The translations under genes and the position numbers were made by a program. The notes beneath the pieces were generated by a model. It had not been told where the DNA came from. It saw only the letters and a list, made by a program, of their open reading frames with translations, and made no database searches. Shown here one piece after another: positions 28,275 to 35,893 of a stretch of DNA of 35,893 bases; positions within the stretch are counted from its first letter, which is position 1; the number at the start of each line of letters is the position of its first letter. This stretch comes from an uncultured Acidipila sp. (GTDB lineage: Bacteria > Acidobacteriota > Terriglobia > Terriglobales > Acidobacteriaceae): the NCBI GenBank assembly GCA_937859835.1, contig CALMAN010000091.1:4277-40169 (forward strand). The letters run 5' to 3'.

Positions 28275-29732
28275 TCAGCCAGGAAGCGGCAGGGCACGCG
28301 CGCCCGGGGACTGGGGTGCGGTTTTTGCTTCGGGCTCGGGGTGGTTGTCCCGGAAGCGGCCAACACGGCGCCACCACGTGGTCACAATCATCGCGAACAA
28401 GGGGAGCACGGAGATGAGCCTGCCGAGCCACACCCCGACCAGCTGCATATGCCAGTGGAGTACCATCAGCGCGCTGAGGGGCACGCCCACCAGCCAGTAG
28501 CAGGCAAACGAAGCAAGAAAGGGGATGCGGGTCTCGCCCAGGCCACGCAGCGCGCCCTGGAGCACGGTCTGGGCGCCATCGAGCACACTGCCCGCCGCGC
28601 AGATCACAAAGATCGGCACGGTCGCCAGGATCACGGCGGGATCCTTGGTGTAAATGCGGGCCCACAGGTGCGGCGCGGCAAGAAAAGAGCCGCCAAACGC
28701 GGCCATGCACAGGCTGGTTACGGCCACGCTGGCCAGGCCGGCGCGGCGCACCTGGGCCGAGTCGCCACGCCCGGCGCCCTGGCCCGTGCGCACCGCCGAC
28801 GCCGCCTGGATGCCGAGCGGGATCATGGCGCTAAACGCGTTCAGGTCGAGCACAACCTGGTGCGCTGCCAGCAGCACCGCGCCCAGCGTACTGGTAAGCA
28901 CGGTAGAAAAGCTGGCGAGCGAAAACTCTTCAAGGTTCTGCAGCCCGACCGGCCAGCCCAGCTGCGCCAGCTGCCGGAGCCTGGGCAGATGAGGCCGCCA
29001 CGCGTTTGGCCGCAGCTGGACCGGGCTTTTCCGCAAAGACAGCGTGAGTGAAACGAGCAGCAGGCCAAGCATGTAGAAGCGGACCACGCAGGTCGCCCAG
29101 CCGGAGCCGGCGATGCCGTAGGAGTGAAACGGGCCATGCCCGTAGATGAGCAGCCAGTCAAAAAGCCAGTTCACCAGGTTTGCGGTCAACAGCGACATCA
29201 TCACCCAAAAGGTACGGTCGATGGCCTGGAGGTAGTGGCGTACGGCCATGTACAGCAGCAGGGGGGCGGTCGACCAGCGCAGGGCGTCCATGTAGCGGAT
29301 GGTTTCGCTCACAATGGCTTCATCGACATGGATCCACCGCAGCCCGTAGGGAGCCAGGGTGGCAAGCACCATCACGACCGGGGTGCAAAGCGCAACGATA
29401 AAGAGCGATTGAACCAGCGAAAACAGTCCATCCTCGGGTTCGCCGCGGCCGAAAGCCTGCGAAACCAGCGCGTCGAGCCCGTAAAGCAAACCCACGCCGC
29501 AGAAAACGATGGCATAAAACAGGCTGTTGCCGAGCGAGGAGGCCGAGATGGCCAGCGCCGAGTTCGGCATGTTGCCGACCAGGATCGCGTCCACGATGTA
29601 GGTGGACATCCAGCCAAGCTCACCAAGCGCCAGCGGCGCGCCGAGGCGGGTGGTAAGCCGCACCTCGGAGCCAAACGAGTGAGAAGGAGTGGCGCGGGTG
29701 AGCCGGGTCGATTGCCGAGTTCCTACGGCCAT
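28275..29732 (-). CDS. MATE family efflux transporter (NorM-like)
   Basis: APLALGELGWMSTYIVDAILVGNMPNSALAISASSLGNSLFYAI, GLDALVSQAFGRGEPED, AVRTGQGAGRGDSAQVRRAG. Start at ATG 29732 or GTG 29750. Confidence 0.92.
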   Translation of the reverse strand: MAVGTRQSTRLTRATPSHSFGSEVRLTTRLGAPLALGELGWMSTYIVDAILVGNMPNSALAISASSLGNSLFYAIVFCGVGLLYGLDALVSQAFGRGEPEDGLFSLVQSLFIVALCTPVVMVLATLAPYGLRWIHVDEAIVSETIRYMDALRWSTAPLLLYMAVRHYLQAIDRTFWVMMSLLTANLVNWLFDWLLIYGHGPFHSYGIAGSGWATCVVRFYMLGLLLVSLTLSLRKSPVQLRPNAWRPHLPRLRQLAQLGWPVGLQNLEEFSLASFSTVLTSTLGAVLLAAHQVVLDLNAFSAMIPLGIQAASAVRTGQGAGRGDSAQVRRAGLASVAVTSLCMAAFGGSFLAAPHLWARIYTKDPAVILATVPIFVICAAGSVLDGAQTVLQGALRGLGETRIPFLASFACYWLVGVPLSALMVLHWHMQLVGVWLGRLISVLPLFAMIVTTWWRRVGRFRDNHPEPEAKTAPQSPGARALPLPG

Positions 29733-29754
29733 GAAGCCTTTCCCGTCCACTGAT

Positions 29755-29776
29755 GGAAGTGCGACTTCCCGTTATA
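29755..29776 (-). promoter_or_regulatory. Candidate operator/promoter of the MATE gene
   Basis: Perfect inverted repeat GGAAGT-gcg-ACTTCC (29755-29769) directly downstream (minus strand) of TATAAC (29776-29771). Confidence 0.35.
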
Positions 29777-30074
29777 ACAAAGGAGGCGAAACGCGGTGAG
29801 GGCCCCGCGGCCGATCCGCGTTGGTCGCATCGCAACGTCCCGCCACCGTGCTTGGATGAGGCAAGGCGGTTTCTGGCATAAATAAAAGCAGCCTCGTATA
29901 CTAGGCGCACCTGGGCGCACCGGACCAGGAGCGAGGTGTGTCTTCACGAGCAAGCCGCTGGGCAGCGAGCAGTTCGGGACTTCAGGCGCGACGGGGACTT
30001 CGGGCGCCGGCGCTCCGTGGCGGGCTGTAGCCCGGGTGCTCGGCAGAACTGCCCGCGCGTGTGGGCTCGGCCTC

Positions 30075-30902
30075 ATGGACCCGCTTGCCGTGGCTGTGTT
30101 TCCCGCCTCCTGCGCTTTGTGCGATGCGTCGCTCGAAGGGTTGAGCCGCGCCCCGGTGTGCGCCTCCTGCTGGGCCGAGGTGCTTCCGCAAGCAGGAACG
30201 CTGTGCCTCCACTGCGGCGAAGCCCTGGGCGCGCACGCATTTGCAACCGAAGACCGGGCCCCCGGGGACTGGCTGTGCCGCCCCTGCCGGATGGTGCCGC
30301 CGGCCTTTGATCGCGCGGTCGCCTTTGGGCTGTACCGCGGCGCCATGCGAGGCTTGCTGCACCTGCTCAAGTACGAGGGCATGGAGCCTCTCGCCGGTCC
30401 CCTGGGGGCGCACATGGCGGCACAGGTGGCCGGGCTTCCGGGTGTTCCTCCGGCCATGACGGTGGTGCCGGTTCCTTTGTTTGCCGGCAAGCGCCGGGAG
30501 CGCGGCTTTAACCAGGCAGAACTGCTGGCGCAGGCGGTGGCGCGCGCCGGCCGGCGGCATGGCCTGGCGCTCGAAGTGGACACGGGCCTGTTGAAGCGCC
30601 GGCGGGCCACCGCATCGCAGGCGGGGCTTTCGCCGATTGGGCGGCGGCGCAACGTGCAAGGCGCCTTTGCCGTACCCGGTGCCGAAGGCGGGGCAAGACC
30701 GCTCGCCGGGCGCGCCCTGCTGCTGGTGGACGACATTTATACGACGGGCGCTACAGCGCGCGCGGCATCGCTGGCGCTGCAGAGGGCAGGGGCCGACCAG
30801 GTGTGGGTCGCGACAGCTGCCCGGGCCCAGCGCGAGGAGCTGGTCGAAGCGGTGCACGCGGTGGAAGCACCCATGGCGGAGGATGTGGCTTTTTGGGGTT
30901 AG
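30075..30902 (+). CDS. comF: ComF family protein (phosphoribosyltransferase-like, Zn-ribbon N-terminus)
   Basis: Paired CxxC motifs CALC, CASC, CLHC, CRPC; LLHLLKYEGM; VVPVPLFAGKRRERGFNQAELLA; PRTase LLVDDIYTTGATARAAS. Start at ATG 30075; an earlier alternative start at 30036 is in frame. Confidence 0.92.
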   Translation: MDPLAVAVFPASCALCDASLEGLSRAPVCASCWAEVLPQAGTLCLHCGEALGAHAFATEDRAPGDWLCRPCRMVPPAFDRAVAFGLYRGAMRGLLHLLKYEGMEPLAGPLGAHMAAQVAGLPGVPPAMTVVPVPLFAGKRRERGFNQAELLAQAVARAGRRHGLALEVDTGLLKRRRATASQAGLSPIGRRRNVQGAFAVPGAEGGARPLAGRALLLVDDIYTTGATARAASLALQRAGADQVWVATAARAQREELVEAVHAVEAPMAEDVAFWG

Positions 30903-30952
30903 TGGAAGGGAACGCAGGCGAGCCTGGCGCACCCAGGCAATGAGGAAACAGC

Positions 30953-31588
30953 ATGTCGCTCGGGAAAAGTTCGGTCCACACCCGCAAGGGAAAGCTGCTC
31001 ACCAAAACGCATGCAGGCCGAGACTACGGAGCTGCTCCGGTCGCCGATGAGCGCACGCTGCCTTTTCAGCAGCCCATGCAAACGCCGGTCCTGGTCCTGA
31101 ACGCCTCCTATGAGCCGATCAACATCTGCGGCGCCCGCCGGGCCCTGGTGCTGGTGCTGAAGGGCATCGCGAAAACCGAGGAAGAGCAGGGAGCGACGCT
31201 CCATGCCGCGCGCATCCGCATGCCGCTTCCGTCGGTCATCCGCCTGCTCGAATACCGGCGGATTCCGCACCAGACGCGCGCGCTGTCGCGCAAAAACATC
31301 CTGCTGCGCGACCGCAACACCTGCCAGTACTGCGCGGTGGTTTTGACGGCAGCCGAGCTGACCCTCGACCATGTGCTGCCGCGCTCGCGCGGCGGGCAAA
31401 GCACGTGGGAAAACCTGGTCGCCTGCTGCCACCCCTGCAACCGGCGCAAGGGCAACCAGCTCCTCCACGAGCTGGAAAGCATGAAGCTGCTCCGGGAGCC
31501 GCGTCCTTTCTCGCTCCACACCTCGCGCCACATCATGCGCATGATCGGCAACTCCGACCAGAAGTGGCGCAAGTACCTGTACTACTGA
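30953..31588 (+). CDS. HNH endonuclease
   Basis: [53 protein letters not shown]: classic HNH with CxxC pairs. Confidence 0.93.
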   Translation: MSLGKSSVHTRKGKLLTKTHAGRDYGAAPVADERTLPFQQPMQTPVLVLNASYEPINICGARRALVLVLKGIAKTEEEQGATLHAARIRMPLPSVIRLLEYRRIPHQTRALSRKNILLRDRNTCQYCAVVLTAAELTLDHVLPRSRGGQSTWENLVACCHPCNRRKGNQLLHELESMKLLREPRPFSLHTSRHIMRMIGNSDQKWRKYLYY

Positions 31589-31593
31589 CCCCT

Positions 31594-32313
31594 ATGCCAG
31601 CAGAGCAGCTCGTTCCGGGATTGCACGCCATCTCGCTCGGCTTTGTGAATGCCTTCTACATCGACCACCCGGACGGCGGGGTGTTGATTGACACGGGGCT
31701 TCCGAAGAACGCGAGCAAAATCCTGGCTGCACTCGCGGCTCTGGGCAGGAAGCCCGGGGATGGGCGCCACCTCCTGCTGACCCACGCCCACGCCGACCAT
31801 ATTGGCAGCGCCGCCGCGCTCGCCAAGGCGACCGGCGCCCGCACCTATATGCATCCCCTGGACGTGCCGGTCGCCGAAGCAGGCGGCGGCTTCCGTCCCA
31901 TGCGGGCCGCGCCGGGGGTGACGAACCACCTGGTCGCCGCGCTGATCCGTTTCCGGACCAACACCCTGAAAATGACGGTGGATCCCTGCCCGATTGATCA
32001 GCGCGTCGAGGATGGGGCAAGGCTGCCGCTGGCGGGCGGCATCACTGCCGTGCATGCGCCAGGGCACTGCCTGGGGCAACTGGCCTTCCTGTGGCCGCGG
32101 CACGGAGGGGTTCTGTTCGCTGCGGACAGCGCTGCCCACACCGGGAAGCTCGACTGGAACATCGCCTACGAGGACATCCTGGAGGGCGAGCGAAGCCTCC
32201 GCAAGCTGGCGGAGCTCCCCTTTTCAGTGGCGTGTTTCGGGCATGGCAAACCGATTCTGCGAGACGCCGCCGGCCGGTTCCGGGAGCGCTGGCCGGGGCG
32301 CCTGGTTGGCTGA
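31594..32313 (+). CDS. MBL-fold metallo-hydrolase
   Basis: VNAFYIDHPDGGVLIDTGLPKN, LLLTHAHADHIGSAAALA, HAPGHCLGQLAFL, VLFAADSA. Only 5 nt after the HNH stop. Confidence 0.92.
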   Translation: MPAEQLVPGLHAISLGFVNAFYIDHPDGGVLIDTGLPKNASKILAALAALGRKPGDGRHLLLTHAHADHIGSAAALAKATGARTYMHPLDVPVAEAGGGFRPMRAAPGVTNHLVAALIRFRTNTLKMTVDPCPIDQRVEDGARLPLAGGITAVHAPGHCLGQLAFLWPRHGGVLFAADSAAHTGKLDWNIAYEDILEGERSLRKLAELPFSVACFGHGKPILRDAAGRFRERWPGRLVG

Positions 32314-32337
32314 CCTCTTCTGGCCAGCCCCCGCGCC

Positions 32338-33684
32338 CTAGCCCGCGACCAGCTCCAAACGCCGCCCCAGGTCGGAGGTGAAGGTGCTGTTCGGGTTGTA
32401 CTTTGCCCTGGTCTCGAGCCAGCGATCGGTTTGCGGGTACATGGAGCGAAAGGTCGCTGCCTGGAGGTAGGAGTCCTTGCCGAGGTAGATGCGGCCGCCT
32501 GCGTCGAGCACCATGGCGTCGAGCCGCTCCAGCAGGGTCCGGGTCTTGCTCCGCATCGGGAAGTCGATCGCAAAGGTGTAGCCCTCGCGCGGAAACGAGA
32601 GCACCCCTCCGCTTTCCTTGCCAAGGCGCTTGAGCACGTTCAGGAAAGGCAGCTCGCCGGCGGAAAGAATGGTTTCCAGGATCGCGCGCATGCGCCGGAG
32701 GCCGTCTGCGAACGGGATCACAAACTGGTACTGGGTAAAGCCGCGCCGGCCGTAGCCACGGTTCCAGTGCGCCAGCTTGTCCAGGGGATAGAAGAAGTTT
32801 TCGTAGTGGCCGATGGGGGTTGCGGCAGCCTGGATGCGCTGGATGACGGCGTTGACGGCGCGGATGCTGACCGGGTTCAAGGTCAGCTCGGGGAGCTCAA
32901 ACGGCACGGCCAGGCGCGACGGGCGCGCGATCCGGAGCGGCTGAGCGGCAAGCTTGGGGGGCAGATCGGCAAGCGTGGCATGGTCGCCGACCGTCAACAC
33001 ACCGCGGCCAATCGCCGCGCCGCGCGCCAGCACATCGAGGGTAGCCACCGAGTAGGGGTAAAGGTGGTCCTGCTCGTCCAGGGCCGCCAGCATTTCTTCG
33101 AGATTGCGGGCCCGGATCGATTTCTGGCGGAAGTAAGTGGTTTCGATCTTGCGCATCTGCAGAGTCGCGGTCAGCACCATGCCGAGCAGCCCCATGCCGC
33201 CGAAGGTCGCCCAGAACAGGTCGGCGTTCTCTTCGCGGCTGCTCCGGACCACTTCGCCGCTGGCCAGCAGCACGGTCATCGAGGCGACACACTCCACAAA
33301 GGAGCCCTGCGCGTGGTGGGCCTTGCCGTGCACGTCGTTGGCGATGCATCCGCCCACCGTGACGAACTTGGTGCCGGGCGTGATCATGGGAAACCAGCCC
33401 CCGGGCGCAAACAGCTCGATCATGCGTTCGAGGCTCAGCCCTGCCTCGCAGGTCAGCACGCCGGTTTGCTCGTCAAAGGCAAGGATCCGGTCGAGCCGGC
33501 GCGTGCCGAGCACCTGCCTTCCGGCGTTGATCGCCGCATCGCCATAGCTGCGGCCCAGCCCGCGGGCGATGGTGCCGCCGGGATCGATCGCCGCCGCGAG
33601 CGCCGCGGAGCTTTCCGGTTCATCAAACAAGCAGCTGGCGCGGGTGTTCGCGCCCCAGCCAGACAGCTCCTTGGTAGCCGGCAT
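32338..33684 (-). CDS. FAD-binding oxidase, DprE1-like (VAO/PCMH family)
   Basis: RGLGRSYGDAAINAGRQVL, GWFPMITPGTKFVTVGGCIANDVHGKAHHAQGSF; C-term YLGKDSYLQAATFRSMYPQTDRWLETRAKYNPNSTFTSDLGRRLEL matches the DprE1 AKDS...FHAMYP...ASDMARRLEL pattern. Confidence 0.85.
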   Translation of the reverse strand: MPATKELSGWGANTRASCLFDEPESSAALAAAIDPGGTIARGLGRSYGDAAINAGRQVLGTRRLDRILAFDEQTGVLTCEAGLSLERMIELFAPGGWFPMITPGTKFVTVGGCIANDVHGKAHHAQGSFVECVASMTVLLASGEVVRSSREENADLFWATFGGMGLLGMVLTATLQMRKIETTYFRQKSIRARNLEEMLAALDEQDHLYPYSVATLDVLARGAAIGRGVLTVGDHATLADLPPKLAAQPLRIARPSRLAVPFELPELTLNPVSIRAVNAVIQRIQAAATPIGHYENFFYPLDKLAHWNRGYGRRGFTQYQFVIPFADGLRRMRAILETILSAGELPFLNVLKRLGKESGGVLSFPREGYTFAIDFPMRSKTRTLLERLDAMVLDAGGRIYLGKDSYLQAATFRSMYPQTDRWLETRAKYNPNSTFTSDLGRRLELVAG

Positions 33685-33698
33685 CGCTTTCTCCTGGT

Positions 33699-34601
33699 TT
33701 AGTGCGGGTTACTGGCCGGCGGGGTGGGTGCCGGCTTCTGGTTCGCGTCCGGCGTGTCTTTTTCAACTTCCTGGCCGTCGTAGGTGATCTTGACGGAAGA
33801 GCCGAAGCGCTTGTACTTCGAGTACTTCACGGTTTCGCGCATGTGCACGTCCTGGCTCAGGTAGCCGTTGCCGCCTGAAAAATGCAGCACCCCGTCGCCC
33901 TTGGTGTAAACCGGGAACCAGTACTTGCCGTCGATCTGCTGGCGAAAGGTCATAAAGGGCGGAGACAGGTCCTCGTGGCCCTTGCGCGTGTCGTCGGGAA
34001 CGTTTTTCCCGTTGGTGACCACAATCTGGTAGTCCTTGGCGTCGACCCAGATGCGGCCCTGGAAGTAGCGCTGGTTCTTCTCAATCACCTTGGGCTTCAC
34101 GTCGAAGACAAAGGTGTCGACGTCATCGATCGGCTGCTTGCCAACATAGGTGATGTTGTAGAGGCCAGCGTCCTCCTTGGTCAGCACGAACGGCAGCCGG
34201 TGCTCGATGTCCTGGAAGTCGGCCGGGCTCATCATGACCCGCTCCAGGGAGCTGGCCGGGGCCTCCACAACGTGCTCGTACAGCTTGCCGTCGGGGTCCG
34301 CACTGATGTCGGTCACCTGGTAGTACTCGCCATCCACCTTGCGGGTGTCGTCGTCAATGGTGTCGACCCGCACGCTGCGCTCATAGGTGTAATTGGCCAT
34401 GGCGATGCGGAACTCGGATTCCTTGTCCGTGAAGCGTTCGATGATCTGCTGCGGAGGGATCGAGGGCTGGCTCAGGTCGAGCTTGCCGAAGCCCGAGTCG
34501 AGCGGCATGGGGGTGTAGGACACCTGCGCGATGGCCGGCGCGGCGAGGGCAGCCGCAAGCAGGGCGGCGGACAAAACATGGCGCGACAAGAAAAGGGTCA
34601 C
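33699..34601 (-). CDS. Secreted protein of unknown function, LolA/outer-membrane lipoprotein-sorting-like fold
   Basis: Signal peptide MTLFLSRHVLSAALLAAALAAPAIAQ; beta-rich FVFDVKPKVIEKNQRYFQGRIWVDAKDYQIVVTNGK resembles LolA-like proteins. Confidence 0.75.
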   Translation of the reverse strand: MTLFLSRHVLSAALLAAALAAPAIAQVSYTPMPLDSGFGKLDLSQPSIPPQQIIERFTDKESEFRIAMANYTYERSVRVDTIDDDTRKVDGEYYQVTDISADPDGKLYEHVVEAPASSLERVMMSPADFQDIEHRLPFVLTKEDAGLYNITYVGKQPIDDVDTFVFDVKPKVIEKNQRYFQGRIWVDAKDYQIVVTNGKNVPDDTRKGHEDLSPPFMTFRQQIDGKYWFPVYTKGDGVLHFSGGNGYLSQDVHMRETVKYSKYKRFGSSVKITYDGQEVEKDTPDANQKPAPTPPASNPH

Positions 34602-34654
34602 TGAGGACGCTCCCTCTTTATTAAACGCGCCTCCGCCCGGAAAGACTCAGCGTT

Positions 34655-35893
34655 TCAGCGCTCCTTTTCCCAGCTCAACAGCAGGGCCGTGACGGCAGCT
34701 CCGGCGGCCGGCGGAATGTGCGGGCGCGCGTAGGGGAGCGTTGAGCTGACGCCGGGTGGATGAAACAGGGGGTCCTGGCTGGCCACGGCGCCGACGTCCA
34801 CCGCGGGCACCGAAGTGCCGAGCGTGGCGTTGTTGCTGAGGATGAACCGGTTCGCGAGCAGGGCGTAGCCGGTGTTGGAGGGGTGGATGCCGTCCAGGCC
34901 GAACAGTCCGCCGAGGTAGCTGGCGGACGCGTTGTAACCGTTGATGGTGATCCCGTTCGCGCTAAGCGCGTCGATAAAGCTGTGCACGTCCACAAGCGTG
35001 GCCCCGGCCGCGGCTGCATCCTGGGCGATGACCTGGTTGTAGGCAGCGATGGCCGCCTGCACCTGCGCGATCTCGGCCGCGGTCAGCACGTCGCCGGGCG
35101 GGAGCGGAACAGGCAGCTGGAAGTTTGCCATGCGCGTCAGATTAGCGGCAAGGTCTTCCAGGCCGTGCGGGTTCAGCTCGTCGCCGGGGTAGATCTCCAG
35201 CAGCGGGCTGGTCACGGCGGCTGGAAGATGGGTGAGGGTTTCCACGTCGCTCAGGAGCTCCGCAACCGGCGTCATGTAGGGAACTTCAGTACAGTCCGGG
35301 ACGTTGGCAACAAAGATCTGCGCGGTCGTGTTTGCCTTGAGCGTGGTCAGCAGCTGCGCGAAGTCGCTTGAAAAACTGCTGAGCGGGGTCATGTAGCTGG
35401 GGTCGCCATGGGTGTCGGCGGTCAGGGCATCGTCGCCGCCGACCCACAGGTACACCACCGATGGTTGCTGCGCGATGGCCTGCTGCAGCTGGGTTCCCGT
35501 GGTTCCGGCCGGGTAGCCCAGCACCAGGCTGGTAATGATCTGATCGCTGGTGACGGGCTGCGCTACGGGCTGGGTGGTCAGCAGGTCGTGGAGCTTATGG
35601 CCGGGCACGGCAAAGTCTGTCGGCTGCTGGTTCGGGTTGTCGCGCCCGGTCGAGACCCCGGAGGCCTGGTGGATCACCGGCGGAAAGCCGGCAGACACGA
35701 GCTCCATGACGGCCGGGACGCCCGGGGGCGCGATCAGCGGGAGCGTCAAGGAAAAGCCGGCCTGCACGGCCAGGAGCGAGGCCCAGCCGTTCGGTTGCTG
35801 GGTGTCCAGCAGGGAGCCATTCTGAAAGCCCGCCGAAACGGAGTCGCCCAGGACCACCACCTGCCGGAAGGGGTTGGGCGCGGCAGCCGGAGG
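34655..35893 (-). CDS. SGNH/GDSL hydrolase (5' end lies beyond the right edge)
   Basis: Frame remains open to the window edge (..PPAAAPNPFRQVVVLGDSVSAGFQNG); GDS block I and LDGIHPSNTGYALLANRFI (DxxH block V). Confidence 0.85.
   Translation of the reverse strand, partial: PPAAAPNPFRQVVVLGDSVSAGFQNGSLLDTQQPNGWASLLAVQAGFSLTLPLIAPPGVPAVMELVSAGFPPVIHQASGVSTGRDNPNQQPTDFAVPGHKLHDLLTTQPVAQPVTSDQIITSLVLGYPAGTTGTQLQQAIAQQPSVVYLWVGGDDALTADTHGDPSYMTPLSSFSSDFAQLLTTLKANTTAQIFVANVPDCTEVPYMTPVAELLSDVETLTHLPAAVTSPLLEIYPGDELNPHGLEDLAANLTRMANFQLPVPLPPGDVLTAAEIAQVQAAIAAYNQVIAQDAAAAGATLVDVHSFIDALSANGITINGYNASASYLGGLFGLDGIHPSNTGYALLANRFILSNNATLGTSVPAVDVGAVASQDPLFHPPGVSSTLPYARPHIPPAAGAAVTALLLSWEKER

Overview
GC-rich bacterial chromosomal window; gene content and the style of the unknown secreted proteins suggest Acidobacteriota, which is an inference not tested by search. 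It is densely packed with protein genes. I saw no rRNA, tRNA, CRISPR array, transposase or phage genes. Left to right: PrxQ/Bcp peroxiredoxin (5' truncated); a split acidic/basic histone-H1-like protein; MltD-type SLT/LysM transglycosylase; LepA; OmpH/Skp-like protein; an orphan molybdopterin oxidoreductase; a DUF5872 protein with a histone-like Lys/Ala tail; Gfo/Idh oxidoreductase; M20 carboxypeptidase; an overlapping hemE-hemH-hemG(Y) heme operon; a five-gene cluster (CrtN/CrtI-like desaturase, aldehyde dehydrogenase, second CrtN/CrtP-like enzyme, PlsC-like acyltransferase, GT2) that looks like a C30, staphyloxanthin-type acyl-glycosyl carotenoic acid pathway; a GT2 plus polytopic membrane protein pair; OPT transporter; MATE transporter; ComF; HNH endonuclease; MBL-fold hydrolase; DprE1-like FAD oxidase; a secreted LolA-like protein; and an SGNH hydrolase cut by the right edge. 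The best leads are the carotenoid cluster directly behind the heme operon, a ~74-aa low-complexity insertion beside the active-site His of ferrochelatase, an abrupt codon-usage shift at the 3' end of hemG, and two unrelated proteins with histone-H1-like tails within 9 kb.
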